In this document: positions 47,401-57,239 of the stretch, in pieces | Layout of the letters: each line of letters opens with the position of its first letter | Position numbering within the stretch: the first letter of the stretch is position 1 | DNA from: Corythucha ciliata | Lineage: Eukaryota > Arthropoda > Insecta > Hemiptera > Tingidae | Length of the DNA: 64,000 nucleotides | Direction of reading: 5' to 3' | NCBI GenBank assembly: GCA_038030265.1 | Contig: CM075938.1 | Coordinates: 5,185,009-5,249,008 of the forward strand | Made by a program: the position numbers and the translations under genes | Notes under the pieces: model-generated | Told to the model about the DNA's origin: nothing | The model's input: the letters and a program-made list of their open reading frames with translations, nothing else | The model's database searches: none

Positions 47401-50400
47401 GCTAGACTAAAAGTAAATAGCTCATTGGAAAGACCACAAAATTTCCTTTGAAATGAGCTATAAAATGGATAAAATGATCCGAGATCGACAGTGGTAGGGC
47501 ATCCGATTTCCGAAGGGAACTTGTTATTCGTATTTTCACACATTTTTCCTAGGCGATTTTCACCTTTCCGTCAAATAAAATTATTTTTTTCCATTCATGG
47601 GAAAAACTTCCTCATTTGGTGAGCTTTCAAATGACGTGCAATAATTGCTTATTTCTTGGATTTCCCTTGGAGAAATTACCAATAAACTAAAAAAAACACA
47701 GACACGGAATTCAAATTCAGCGTCGTTTTCCACTACGTTTTTTTCTCAGAAACTGCTCGCAGCCTGCCGATTTTCTACTTATGAAGGTGGGTTAACTGAA
47801 ACTAGAATCTTGATTATCTTAAACAGTAACGGCTGGTTTACACGATGCCAGTAAGCGAGCCAGTCGACTGGCACTTGTTATTGGAGCCTAAAAGCTTCTA
47901 AAGGCACCAGTTATTGAAGCCTGTCGATTTGCGCCAGTCCGTTTAGACGATTCAAGTTACCGGTACCAGTCAGCAGAGTTCAAAACGATGGATATCAGAT
48001 AACAAGCGTAAAAATGACTGATATGATAAGTGAATGCTGGACTGGAGGATGAAAATTTCGTTCACACGGTACCAGCAGATGGCACCAGTTCATTTTTCGG
48101 GGAGACCCTAGAATGCTCACTGGCTACTTCCAGTGTAAGTCGAATGGTGGGAATTTGTTTTACTGGACTGGCACGGGACTGGCGCCAGCAGATGTTTACA
48201 TGGGGCCAGTCAACTGACACCAGCTACTAGATCATGGTCACTGGCGCGCCATGAAGAAACCAGCCTTAAATGAAACACAACAATTGAAATTAGATGGATT
48301 TTGGAAGACAAATACTTGAAAAAAAAGAAGGAGTAACATTTTATAATAATTGCTCAAAGTGGCCACCGTCTTCCCTTTTGCACAATAGGCATTAGGGACC
48401 CACCGCCTGACTCCGCTCGTGGCACGTAAACCTTCGATTACGAGGGCGATTTCTGAGCTCTTCGCACAACGTTCGAATTCTCTCTGATTCGAAGGTCTTC
48501 CAGTGTCGCTACTGGGCGCTATTAGATCCATCTAATTACAATTTTATTGTCTTTCATTAACTGCTGGAAAATGAAAGGATCTGGTTTCAGTTAACCCGCC
48601 TCCATGAAGCAGAAAATCAGCAGGCTGCGAGCAGTTTCTGAGAAAAAGAAGTAGTGAAAACAGTCGATGAATTTGACTTCCGTGTCTGTGTTTTTTGAGT
48701 TTATTCGTCATTTCTCCTCGGGAAATCCAAGAAATAAGCAATTGTTGCACGTCATTTGAAAGCTCACCAAATGAGGAAGTTTTTCCCATGAATGGAAAAA
48801 AATAATTTTATTTGACGGAAAGGTGAAAATCGCCTAGGAAAAATGTGTGAAAATACGAATAACAAGTTTCCTTCGGAAATCGGATGCCCTACCTCTGTCG
48901 ATCTCGGATCATTTTATCCATTTTATAGCTCATTTCAAAGGAAATTTTGTGGTCTTTCCAATGAGCTATTTACTTTTAGTCTAGCACCTGTTGATGAGCG
49001 TGAGGAGGGCATTTATCGGAAAAACATAGGGGTTAGTAGAAAATACACAAAATGAGTTATATCTTAGATAAGATAAATTTCGGCGTGGTTTACCGATCAG
49101 GAGAAACTGGACTGGTAATCCAGAGGTTGCGGGTTCAAATCCCGCCGGGGAGCCATTTTTTTCTCGAAACTCCAATTGTGTTGGGCTATGCCGTTCCATC
49201 GTCGTCCGGATAACATCAGTTTGATTAGTTTATTAATTAATGTTTTTCAATCTCTCCCGTCCATACTGATTGTTAAAAGTTCAATTTTTTTGTTTTAGAA
49301 ATGACCTCATTAAAAACTCTAATTTGGCTGAATCAGCACTTCCAAATCCAAAACCCAATATCACGGGGTTCTACTGACTCGAAGAGCCGATTTCCCACGA
49401 TGTACTCCATAACAAGTTTTAGCCCCGATTGGGATTTAGTTATTGAGACGTGAGGACGTTTAGAATAGAGAATTCGAGGTTATTGCAATGAACAGATCGT
49501 CCACGTACCTGTAGCTACGTTGATATCGTACGAAGAGAGCCGACCGGTCGGGTTGATCTGACGTTTGGCTAAGTGGACCATATGTATAAGAACAATTCGC
49601 TCGAAAGTTTTAAGATTTTAAGCGAATCAAATTTGCGACTCGCGTTACGCACGGAGAGAACAAGAGACGAGGGGGAACTAACTAGAATTTTATTGTAAAA
49701 AAACTTAAACGGTTAGAGATTTCTGACCGTTGTACTGTCCCTTCCTACGTATATTGTATAGAAAATGGAAAAAGGCGTAAACAAATCCTTTAAGCTATTC
49801 CACTGGTTCCGATCTTTCGAAGTACAAATTTCATAGATTAGGCAATAGGCACTCACTGAACCCAATATGACAGTTGCGACTAATTAATAACTAAGTTTCG
49901 CCTCTGGCTAGTTAAAAAAACCACCACCAAATTTCGCAGGTTTGGTTGGCTCCCTCAAAAAATGGACGCCACGGATTTCACTTTCACACCCTCAAAATCC
50001 GCCCTTGACCGTTAACATGGAAATTTCACGTTCCTCCTTCGACTCAAGGGCGTGGGCAGCTGCCCATCCCTTCTTCAACTCGTCTTTGATCGAAACCAGA
50101 TACATTCGAAAACCGTCAATTCACCTCTTCAAAACTGGCTGATTAACATTAAAAGTAGCGCACCTCGATGGTGTTGTAGTGTGGTCCCCCCCCCCACTAC
50201 AAGTTGCGTCACCACCCCACCACCACTATTTGTGTCATTAAGGCAGACTCGACAACAACTATCGTGTTTAATGATACTAAACAAGTCGTACTCGTAGGAG
50301 GCTCGATTCCCCGGTTCGTCTCCGGGAAGGGGTTCGGTGGGTTGGCCTGCATGCGGGGTGGGAGCGAGGGGCCGGCGCAGGCGCGGCTCCCGGAGTGGGA

Positions 50401-52585
50401 GGGAGCCTTGAGCGTGGCGAGCAAAGAAAGGGACAATCAATCAATCTACGCGTGAGACTCGAGTGTGAAGGGTCAGTGAGAAGGTTCGGTTACTGAGTCA
50501 GAAAGTGAGCTAGCAAGGAAAGAGTTGGCGTGGAGTGCGTTTGTGTATAGTGAGTCGGATAAAGTCGTATCGAGGAGTGAGTGAGAAAGAAAAGGAGTAA
50601 GTGCAGAGTGCGTAATTCAGTTGTGAGTCTGTTTCAATCGCCTGCGCTCACTTGTTCAGAAGTGAGCCTGTCCGTCGTCCTCGCTCACCTGTTCAGTTGT
50701 GAGCCTGTGTCAACCGAATACGCTCACCTATTCAATAGTGAGCTCGTCCACGTCGCCATTGCTCCCCGTCCGTCGAGAGTCGCTTCAGTCGCCATTGCTC
50801 ACCGTCCGGTGAGAGTTCGTTTCAGTCGTCTTCGCTCACCTGTTCAATAGTGAGCTCGTTCACCTTGTTCACCTGAGCTCGTCCCTGTCGCCCTTGCTCA
50901 CCGTCCGTCGTGGGGTCGCTTCAGTCGTCATTGCACACCGTCCGTCGTGAGCCCGCTTCCGTCTTCCCGTACTCCCGTCTCCGTCGCCTGCCTGTTAGCG
51001 TCCGAGTGCGGGGCCTAGAGTACCGGAACCCCATCGGTCGTGGTCTTCCGTTGCCGCCTCACGTGCTACACCCCGTCTTCTATCGAATTTGTGGATATTC
51101 TTTTACACGGTCGCCAAGCTGGGCCTCTTTCGTCCGGGAGGGACAGGGGAATCACCGCCAAAACCTTGGGGGAAGACGACTTCTTCAAGCTACCGTTGTG
51201 TCGATATTGTCGAGTCTGCCTGGGCTATTTGTGTCTGAATAAAAACCTGATGTACAAACAGAGCCGAGTTTTGCTTTTTAACCCCATCCCATTTACACCC
51301 GCGTGAAGGAACCCCCTGACGAACTAACAATCAAAAGGGGCTAAAGTAGCGACCCCTAAAAACCCAAACGCTACAGTGTAATGGATGGGGGCCCTGGGTT
51401 CGAATCCAGCTAATGCCCTTTACACTATGGTGTGTGTTTCTCTCGGGCTAGCCGTTTCATTCTGGCTAGCTGCGGCATTATCTGCGCAAACTCGGACAAA
51501 TTCCCACAAAACTGGAAGTTTCCAGGCTGAATATCTGCGAGATGGTCATTTTTGGGTCTTAATACGAGCAACATTTTCAGTTTCGGGGCCTGCTGGCGGC
51601 GGAACCCAGGCTAGGCGGTACGTAAGAGCACGACAGGCCCGACAAGTTTCGAATCCTATCTTCGGAGAAGTTGAAATTTTAGTGGCCTTTTTTTAGTGAC
51701 CACCAACCGGCACTGGACCGGTCCAGCCGCTCCCAAGAGCGCCTTGTGCTTGATGGATCCCGTAACCCCCTATCCCTACATCATTATCCGACGGATTCAT
51801 CGTTGAGACGGTCATGCCCGAGGGCTCAATGGACTGCGAAAAGCTGCCCACCCTTCTATCTTGAACTAGGCACGCCCATGTTTCGCGACTTATATGACCC
51901 CAAAAACCCATCCCTTAAATCTGCCACTGCGTGAGGTGTCCTTTTGGACTATACTTCGGGTAGACAAAACGGAAATGAGGTAATTCCCTAACATATACAG
52001 GAATTACGATTTACGAAACTCACAATATTTCCGATCAGATTTCTGCTTGATGACTACCGTTGAAGGAGACTGTTCAATACCCAATGAAAGGAAAGTAGAT
52101 CGAGTGACTGACATGATGAGATAGCCATCGGGGGTAATAGCGAAACAGTTGTCCAAATCGAGCCACGTATTGACGCTCAGTCCGGTCAGTTGCCCTATGT
52201 AACAGATCGAATAGCTTGTAACAATTGTTTCTGCATCCAATAATTTTATAAAATAACAATTTACCAGAGTTAACGTAACCGTCGATGAACACTTTCTCAA
52301 CCAAATGATAAACAGGTAGATCAACTACTTTGTAATAGGACGAGTCTTGATTCAAAATCTCTTCAATCTCCTGTGGGACAGTTAGCGTGTCTACGAAAAC
52401 TAGGAAAACCTGTCCGATATGGTCAGTTTTACAATGAATTGAAACTGTTTATACCAATCACTTACACTGTGATTTAAGGGGTGACCGGTAATACATTTTT
52501 TTATTTCGGGGGACATCAAAGACACTTTTCTGTTCGCGACATTCACAGAGTGAGGCCTAAAGTTACTGACCTCGGGGGAGAACAT
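41439..52585 (-). CDS. RPP40: Ribonuclease P/MRP protein subunit p40
   Basis: RPP40 is a protein subunit of nuclear RNase P (tRNA 5' processing) and RNase MRP (rRNA processing). Exons on the minus strand: 52585-52466, 52409-52265, 52230-52024, 42271-42149, 42081-41901, 41836-41699 and 41628-41439. Phases agree and give 367 residues; human RPP40 has 363. Landmarks are PEVSNFRPHSV near the start, SSYYKVVDLPVYHLVEKVFI (human PYYFVKNLPLHELI), LDNCFAITPDGYLIMSVTR, NYERALKQLKDNTLKADMIF, NEVLEWLGAFSLGW (human ALELFDWLGAVF) and the family signature VGGFDDSPVSWNN with HQFSTSGDNDYVFVV. Four introns are 34-72 bp, so some are very short; the 9.75-kb intron 42272-52023 is full of repeats. The 3' end lies 206 bp upstream of the PIGT start, same strand. 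Confidence 0.95.
42950..43990. repeat. Nested tandem array, ~257-bp unit, with an inverted terminal unit
   Basis: The word GCACAGCTAAGGCACTATAA recurs at 42965, 43229, 43485 and 43742 (spacing 264, 256, 257). Each unit contains a ~125-bp palindrome bounded by GAGGGACCAA and TTGGTCCCTC, alternating with a spacer that includes TTTGCTGTTACGATGACAAT. From about 43811 to 43990 the order runs in reverse complement, mirroring the left edge, so the whole array has inverted ends. This looks like a MITE amplified in tandem inside a larger foldback. Confidence 0.8.
45417..45557. mobile_element. 141-bp MITE with TAA target duplication
   Basis: The ends AGCTCGGTGCATACGATGCA and TGCATCGTGTGCACCGAGCT are flanked by TAA at 45414-45416 and 45558-45560. 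No coding capacity. It has the same size class and target site as 25449-25592. Confidence 0.85.
46922..46983 (-). repeat. tRNA-derived SINE head (decayed)
   Basis: On the minus strand a tRNA-like 5' part carries an A-box-like TGGCGCAATTGG, an anticodon arm CTGGA-CTGGTAA-TCCAG (anticodon GGT, threonine-like) and a B-box-like GGTTCAAGT. The T-stem partner and 3' acceptor strand are missing, so it is not a functional tRNA. The flank on its 5' side, with CCTGATCGGTAAACCACGCC read on the plus strand, recurs at 49060-49107 and 63605-63665 and marks one SINE family. Confidence 0.7.
47102..47213. mobile_element. 112-bp palindromic MITE with ~41-bp perfect arms
   Basis: ATGTTTTGAGATGGATATAA at the left end pairs exactly with TTATATCCATCTCAAAACAT at the right. 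The arms continue through GAATATTTCTGTCGCCGGTA and its complement without a mismatch, leaving a 30-bp AT-rich loop. The perfection of the arms suggests recent insertion or strong homogenisation. A fragment of the loop (CATCAGTTTGATTA) recurs near 49213. Confidence 0.75.
47217..49066. mobile_element. Foldback element with ~520-bp arms, CAGGGTG left end
   Basis: 47290-47815 and 48560-49066 are inverted copies. The mirror frames at 47307-47543 (-) and 48843-49055 (+) give almost the same peptide. The left end reads CAGGGTGTTCGG next to TA, like Tc1/mariner ends; the right arm stops about 90 bp short of that end and joins SINE sequence. The 0.7-kb centre contains a second repeat with many CCAGT/ACTGG words (47826-48235). 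No transposase. Confidence 0.7.
49108..49151 (+). repeat. tRNA-derived SINE fragment, 3' half
   Basis: It carries the anticodon arm CTGGA-CTGGTAA-TCCAG, an intact T-arm GCGGG-TTCAAAT-CCCGC and the acceptor-strand piece CGGGGAGCCA, but the D-arm half is replaced by SINE flank (TTTACCGATCAGGAGAAA). It complements the 5' half at 46922-46983. This is a retroposed fragment and not a tRNA gene. Confidence 0.65.
50175..51375 (+). mobile_element. Solo LTR, 1,201 bp, GTGT target duplication
   Basis: The element starts TGTAGTG and ends GCTACA, with a 5-bp inverted terminus TGTAG/CTACA, and is flanked exactly by GTGT at 50171-50174 and 51376-51379. It is CpG-rich compared with its surroundings. Positions 50640-50960 contain repeated GTGAGC(C/T)(C/T)GT...GCTCACC units about 50-60 bp apart. 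AATAAA at 51238-51243 is placed as expected for the R region's poly(A) signal on the plus strand. No internal retrotransposon sequence is present, so recombination between two LTRs is inferred. A 4-bp duplication fits Ty3/gypsy-type elements. Confidence 0.8.
51380..52003. other. RPP40 intron stretch after the solo LTR
   Basis: A perfect B-box-like word GGTTCGAATCC occurs at 51397-51407, just after the LTR target duplication, so the LTR may have landed in a tRNA-derived SINE. I could not find an A box. Nothing else is recognised; short frames near 51385-51700 have no similarity I know. Confidence 0.35.
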
Positions 52586-52768
52586 GTTAGCAAAATAATA
52601 AATTATCTGCGGATATGAATTTTAAACATTGCAAACGAAATTGACAATCCTTGCCATTTCGGGCGAAGCCTCCAACTGGTGGTTAGGCATAAGTAACCTG
52701 TCACCGATATCAACCAGCTGAGTTCATCTTGAGTTTTCCCAGAGGAAAAATTGGAGACTCTTTGAAAA
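52586..52768. promoter_or_regulatory. Bidirectional promoter between RPP40 and NDUFS6
   Basis: The RPP40 ATG (52585, minus) and NDUFS6 ATG (52769, plus) are separated by 183 bp, so both 5' leaders and core promoters must lie here, unless either gene has an upstream non-coding exon. No TATA box is evident. Confidence 0.6.
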
Positions 52769-53273
52769 ATGAGCTATTTAACGCGTTTAAAGTGTTTAGA
52801 AAAGCTCAATTTAAATTTAAAACAACTGTCGGTGCTCAGTAAAAACCAGTATAGCTCGTCGTCTGCAGATGATCCAGTCACACACACAGGGCAGGTAGTA
52901 TTTGTTTTCAGATATCCGAAATTCATACACCTTCACTAAAAAAATGGAAAATTAATTGTAGAAATTCGAAAAAAATGACTATCGCCTCGCTAGATTCGTC
53001 GGCAAATTCAAAGAAGTCAACACGAATTTTGCCATCGATCTCATAAATAAAGTTCCGCCGGAGACGAGAAAAGAGCGTGTGGTCTGGTGCGACGGTGGCG
53101 GTGGTCCGTTGGGTCACCCTAAGGTCTACATAAATTTGGTAAGTCTTTGAATTAAGCTGGTTGTGCTGAGAAGATGACTCAATCGTGATTGAATGTTTTG
53201 ACAGGACAAGCCTGGAAATCATACGTGCGGTTACTGCGGCCTTCGATTCAAGAAGGATGGTTCTCGTCATTGA
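52769..53273 (+). CDS. NDUFS6: NADH dehydrogenase (complex I) iron-sulfur protein 6, mitochondrial
   Basis: NDUFS6 is a zinc-binding accessory subunit of complex I in the inner mitochondrial membrane, needed for assembly of the N-module. Exons 52769-52894, 52962-53138 and 53205-53273 (stop TGA) are joined in phase 0 across 67- and 66-bp introns and give 123 residues; the human precursor has 124. The N-terminus ([20 protein letters not shown]) looks like a mitochondrial presequence. Family landmarks are [45 protein letters not shown] and CGYCGLRF. The four zinc ligands are present as C85, H94, C109 and C112. It starts head to head with RPP40. Confidence 0.97.
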
Positions 53274-54570
53274 AAATGTGTAAGAGCGTAGTATCTACCT
53301 GTACATAAGAGACTAATTTGTTCGTAAGTAGCCACAATATTGGATCCATATTCTGAAATACAGTTATTCACGTCCGACAAAAGTATCTCAACGTTTCTAG
53401 TTCTACACGCCGTGAAAGTTCTATATGCCGTGGATGCATATAATGTGGGTAAAAGGTTCATCCCTCAAAATACGTACAATCCATTTACGGTGGATGCATC
53501 CACCGTCTGGATACCTTGCACAGAGACAGAGTCGTATGAAACGCTTTTGAACATTTCAAGTGCACCCTATGTTTTCCGAATATGGTGGAAAACGCCCAGA
53601 GCTTACTCTTTCAGGGAGATCTACCCTGTACAGTTGGACATGGAGGGCAGATTCGGTCGACTTCGCTGCATGGGCGGAGATAGCGATATTCCTTGGGGGG
53701 GGGGGGGCTTCAGTCTTATGACTGGGAATGATCAATAGTGGGAGGGGGGAATCCTCCAAAAAATTTTCACACCTTCAAGCCCTGTACAAACAGAGGCATT
53801 TTTCAAGAATTTTTCACGCCCCAAGTTCGGAAAACATGTGAATTCTACCGAAGAAACACAGGTGTGTCAAAAAATTGTGCTGTGTCTACGCCACCTATCG
53901 AAATACTTCAATTTTCGAGGGAATTTTGTTCGGCTGCATAGACTCCACGCAACGCAAACATAGAGCGCGGGCAAACAAAATTTGTATTCGTCCGGGAGCC
54001 CACCGTACCGTATGGTCTGCGGAAAGCTCTCTCGCAGTCTATTTTTGTTACGGCGACTCAGGGGCTTGTGTCGGAGGTTGCGCTGAGAAGTGTAAATTTC
54101 GCACACTTTCACTGCCATCTTCTTTATGGGGTTCTGCTTTGGGGCGCTTCACATCAGGCTGGTCGCGCCCAAGGTGAATAGGGGACGGACACCTTTTGTT
54201 TGGCATCCAAGTTTTCTCGAACATGATTGGTAGATTCTTGGATGCCACATTATGCTTTGATAGACCGGCGGGGGCGGGATTTCTATGGCTACGTTGCCGT
54301 GTCCGATCCCTATATACAGAGGTGTGATCACTTCGGTTAGACGTCGGTGTGACGTACTTGGTCTATCAGTCTTCGGACGGCCCCATTACAAATGCACAGG
54401 ATTCCAATCTTTTTTTTTTACATAACATTTTTTGCCTTTGGGTTTTTTTTTAATCTTATGAGTACCTACTCAAAACACTTCCTCAAAATAAAAACAGAAA
54501 GGAACAAAATGGCTACTGGATTGTGGCGTGGTGGCCCAGCTCCTTTCTTTTATAGTGCATTTCATTCCGA

Positions 54571-54629
54571 AACGAGACCAATAGTGCATTTTTTTGAATG
54601 AAATGCACTAAAATGCACTATTGGTCTCG
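54571..54629. repeat. 59-bp hairpin
   Basis: CGAGACCAATAGTGCATTTT is mirrored exactly by AAAATGCACTATTGGTCTCG around a short AT-rich loop. A half-copy (GAGACCAATAGTGCATTTTT) lies near 21351, next to a shared flank including TTCACGTTTCAGAAC in opposite orientation. Confidence 0.65.
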
Positions 54630-54729
54630 TCGTGATGGTGGCAAACATGGGTCATGTCATGTTTTTTTCACGTTTCAGAACCTCTAGAACACGAATTCAG
54701 TGGTCTCCGGAATTCATATATATAGTATA

Positions 54730-56146
54730 CAGGGTGGATCCGTATAAGTGTGACAAAAAATTTTGGGTAAAACTGCGTTAAAAGTGGAGTAAAATGGTAC
54801 CTTCTGAAGTTTCCTAGGTCGATCCGTTCCGGAGGTATGATTTTTTATGTGTTTAAAAAAGTAACCAATGCTTGCTTCAAAAAATCCGCAATTTCTCGGC
54901 TTATATCGCACCAAATCCAAAAAGTGGTGCCATTTTCAGAAACGACAGAACATTTCCTTTAGGAAAGAGGCCATTTTATTGCTTTAAATAATCGTCAACA
55001 CCCAGAAATCTGGCATTTTTTCCATAAATTTACGTGTCCTCTAAAATTTGTCCGTTTTACGAAAAGTCGACAGATTCTCAAACAGCTTTCTCAACAGATT
55101 TTCCGTGTATCACAAAAACTTTCCCGTCTTCTAAGCGTCCTTTTGGCCTGTTCACATTTCATGTTACCACTGACGTTTCTCACAAAAACGTCACGAGAAT
55201 GCACAAAAACCGTGTTTTTACGAAACGTGGGCCATTGTCTATGATATTCGTGAAGGGTGCAGGGAGATCGGCAGTAAGTGAGAACAGGATATCTTACCAT
55301 GGAGAAGATATCGCAGGCAAGAGACATTCAATTTGACCCCCCCCCCCAACCATTTCTGCCGATCTCTGAGCACCCTTCACGAATATTGTTGCCACCTGGC
55401 ACATAGACAATTGCCTATATTTTTCTGTCAACATACTGTTTTAGAAAGGGAGGACAGAATATTTTAGGAAGGAGAAGATATCGTAGGCAAACGGCATTCA
55501 ATTACACGCCCCCCCCCCCGGAATGGCGACAATCTAATGAATCACTGATGGGGGAAGGGGTCAAATAGAATGCCTCTTGCCTTCTCCATATCCTGTTCTC
55601 ACTTATTGCCGATCTTCCTGCACCCTTCACGAATACCGTGGACAATGGTCCATGTTTCGTAAAAACACGGTTTTTGTGCATTCTCGTGACGTTTTTGTGA
55701 GAAACGTCAGTGGTAACATGAAATGTGAACACGCCAAAAGGAAACTTAGAAGACGGGAAAGTTTTTGTGATACACCGAAAATCTGTTGAGAAAGCTGTTT
55801 GGGTACAGCGACTTTTCGTAAAACGGACAAATTTTAGAGGACACGTAAATTTATGGAAAAAATGCCAGATTTCTGGGTGTTGACGATTATTTCAAGCAAT
55901 AAAATGACCTCTATCCTAAAGGAAATGTTCCGTAGTTTCTGAAAATGGCATCACGTTTTGGATTTGGTGCGATATAAGCCGAGAAATTGCGGTTTTTTGA
56001 AGCAAGCGTTGGTTACTTTTTTAAACACAAAAAAATCATAACTCCGGAACGGATCGACGTAGGACACTTCCGAAGGTACCATTTTACTCCACTTTTAACG
56101 TAGTTTTACCCAAAAATGTTTGTCACACTTATACAGATCCACCCTG
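54730..56146. mobile_element. 1.42-kb foldback element, complete, TA target duplication
   Basis: The ends CAGGGTGGATCCGTATAAGT and, at the right, CTTATACAGATCCACCCTG are flanked by TA on both sides (54728-54729, 56147-56148). Arms of about 590 bp pair around a centre that itself contains the CGAATATTGTTGCCACCTGG segment also found in the centre of 10984-12417. Two C-runs (55340, 55510) mark the arm-centre borders. No transposase. It is inferred to be a non-autonomous Tc1/mariner-like element. Confidence 0.85.
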
Positions 56147-56164
56147 TATATCTTTATGGCCGTT

Positions 56165-57020
56165 TCCTTGTCAGCACGATAACTCTCGTAGAAGTAAATT
56201 TAGCGGAACGCGCTTTGGCACAAAAATCAGTAATCATAAGACACCGGTCGGTATTGCATTTGGGCCAAATCGGTCAAGGTGGAGGGGGGGAAAATAGGGC
56301 TTGAAGTCGTCAAAAAATCACTAAAAATCACCAGTTGATTCTAGAAGCATCATATTCGGTACGTATACTCCATGTTAGACTAGCCATTGATTCCCATTTT
56401 AATTTTTTGAAAAAGTCAAGGGGGAGGGGGTGGTGCCCCCGGGGTGGAAGTAAGTGTGTGATCTTGTTAGCACGATAACTCTCGTAGATATTAATTTAGC
56501 AGAACGCGCTTTATCTTAAAAATCAGTAGTCATAAGACCCCGGTCGGTATTGCATTTGGGCCAAATCGGTCAAGGTGGTGGGGGGAAAAATACGGCTTGA
56601 AATGATCAAAAAATCACTACAAGTCACCAGTTGATTCTAGAAGCATCATATTCAGTACGTATACTCCATGTTAAAGTAGCCTTTGATTCCAATTTTAATT
56701 TTTTGAAAAATTCGAGGGGGAGGGGGTGATGTCCCCGGGGTGGAAGTAAGTGTGAGGCCTTGTTAGCACGATAACTCTCGTAGAAATTAATTTAGCGGAA
56801 CGCGCTTTGGCACAAAAATCAGTAGTCATAAGGCCCCGGTCGGTATTGCATTTGGGCCAAATCGGTCAAGGTGGAGGGGGGAAAATAGTGGTTGAAATAG
56901 TAAAAATATCACTACAAATCACCAGTTGATTCCAGAAGCATTATATTCGGTATGATGATTCCATTTTGAAAGAGCCTTTGATTCCCATTAAGTTCAGCTT
57001 AAACAAACCCGGCAGCAAAC
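56165..57020. repeat. Tandem repeat, three units of ~296 bp
   Basis: The word CACGATAACTCTCGTAGA starts at 56175, 56471 and 56767, giving a spacing of 296 bp. Units share CGGTCGGTATTGCATTTGGG, a G-run of variable length and CACCAGTTGATTC(T/C)AGAAGCA. Single copies of the same unit, in the opposite orientation, lie at 10660-10975 and 39160-39510. The third unit is slightly truncated and runs into a copy of the 3590 repeat. Confidence 0.85.
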
Positions 57021-57239
57021 AGTACGAGGGAGGGTCAAACATTAACGAAACAAATCATGGTCTCAGCATTACTACTTCCGGGACGGCTTAGGGTATCCGT
57101 ATACAAAATGAAATGCACTCTTTCCGACCGCCAGCTGCCGGAGCGAAATTTTTGTTTTGTTTTGGCTTCAGAGGCAGAAATTAAAAGATAATAATCATAA
57201 ATCGAATGAGACATGAAGCTGTTTAAGTAAAGGTAACCC

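Larger units (their letters stand above)
42272..52023. other. RPP40 intron 3, 9.75 kb of repeats
   Basis: Contents: tandem array 42950-43990; unassigned sequence 44000-45400 (with a GTGTAG/GAGTAG-rich patch near 44545); MITE 45417-45557; an open but unrecognised frame 45524-46096; SINE pieces near 46922 and 49108; palindrome 47102-47213; foldback 47217-49066; unassigned 49200-50170; solo LTR 50175-51375; and unassigned 51380-52000. No additional exon was found. Confidence 0.6.

Noticed and set aside
53340..53738. 132-codon plus-strand frame and an overlapping minus-strand frame at 53267-53461 that ends at a possible donor
   Set aside because: Neither gives a recognisable protein, and the 3' part runs into a G-run and repeat sequence. 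I could not decide on strand, so no gene is called.
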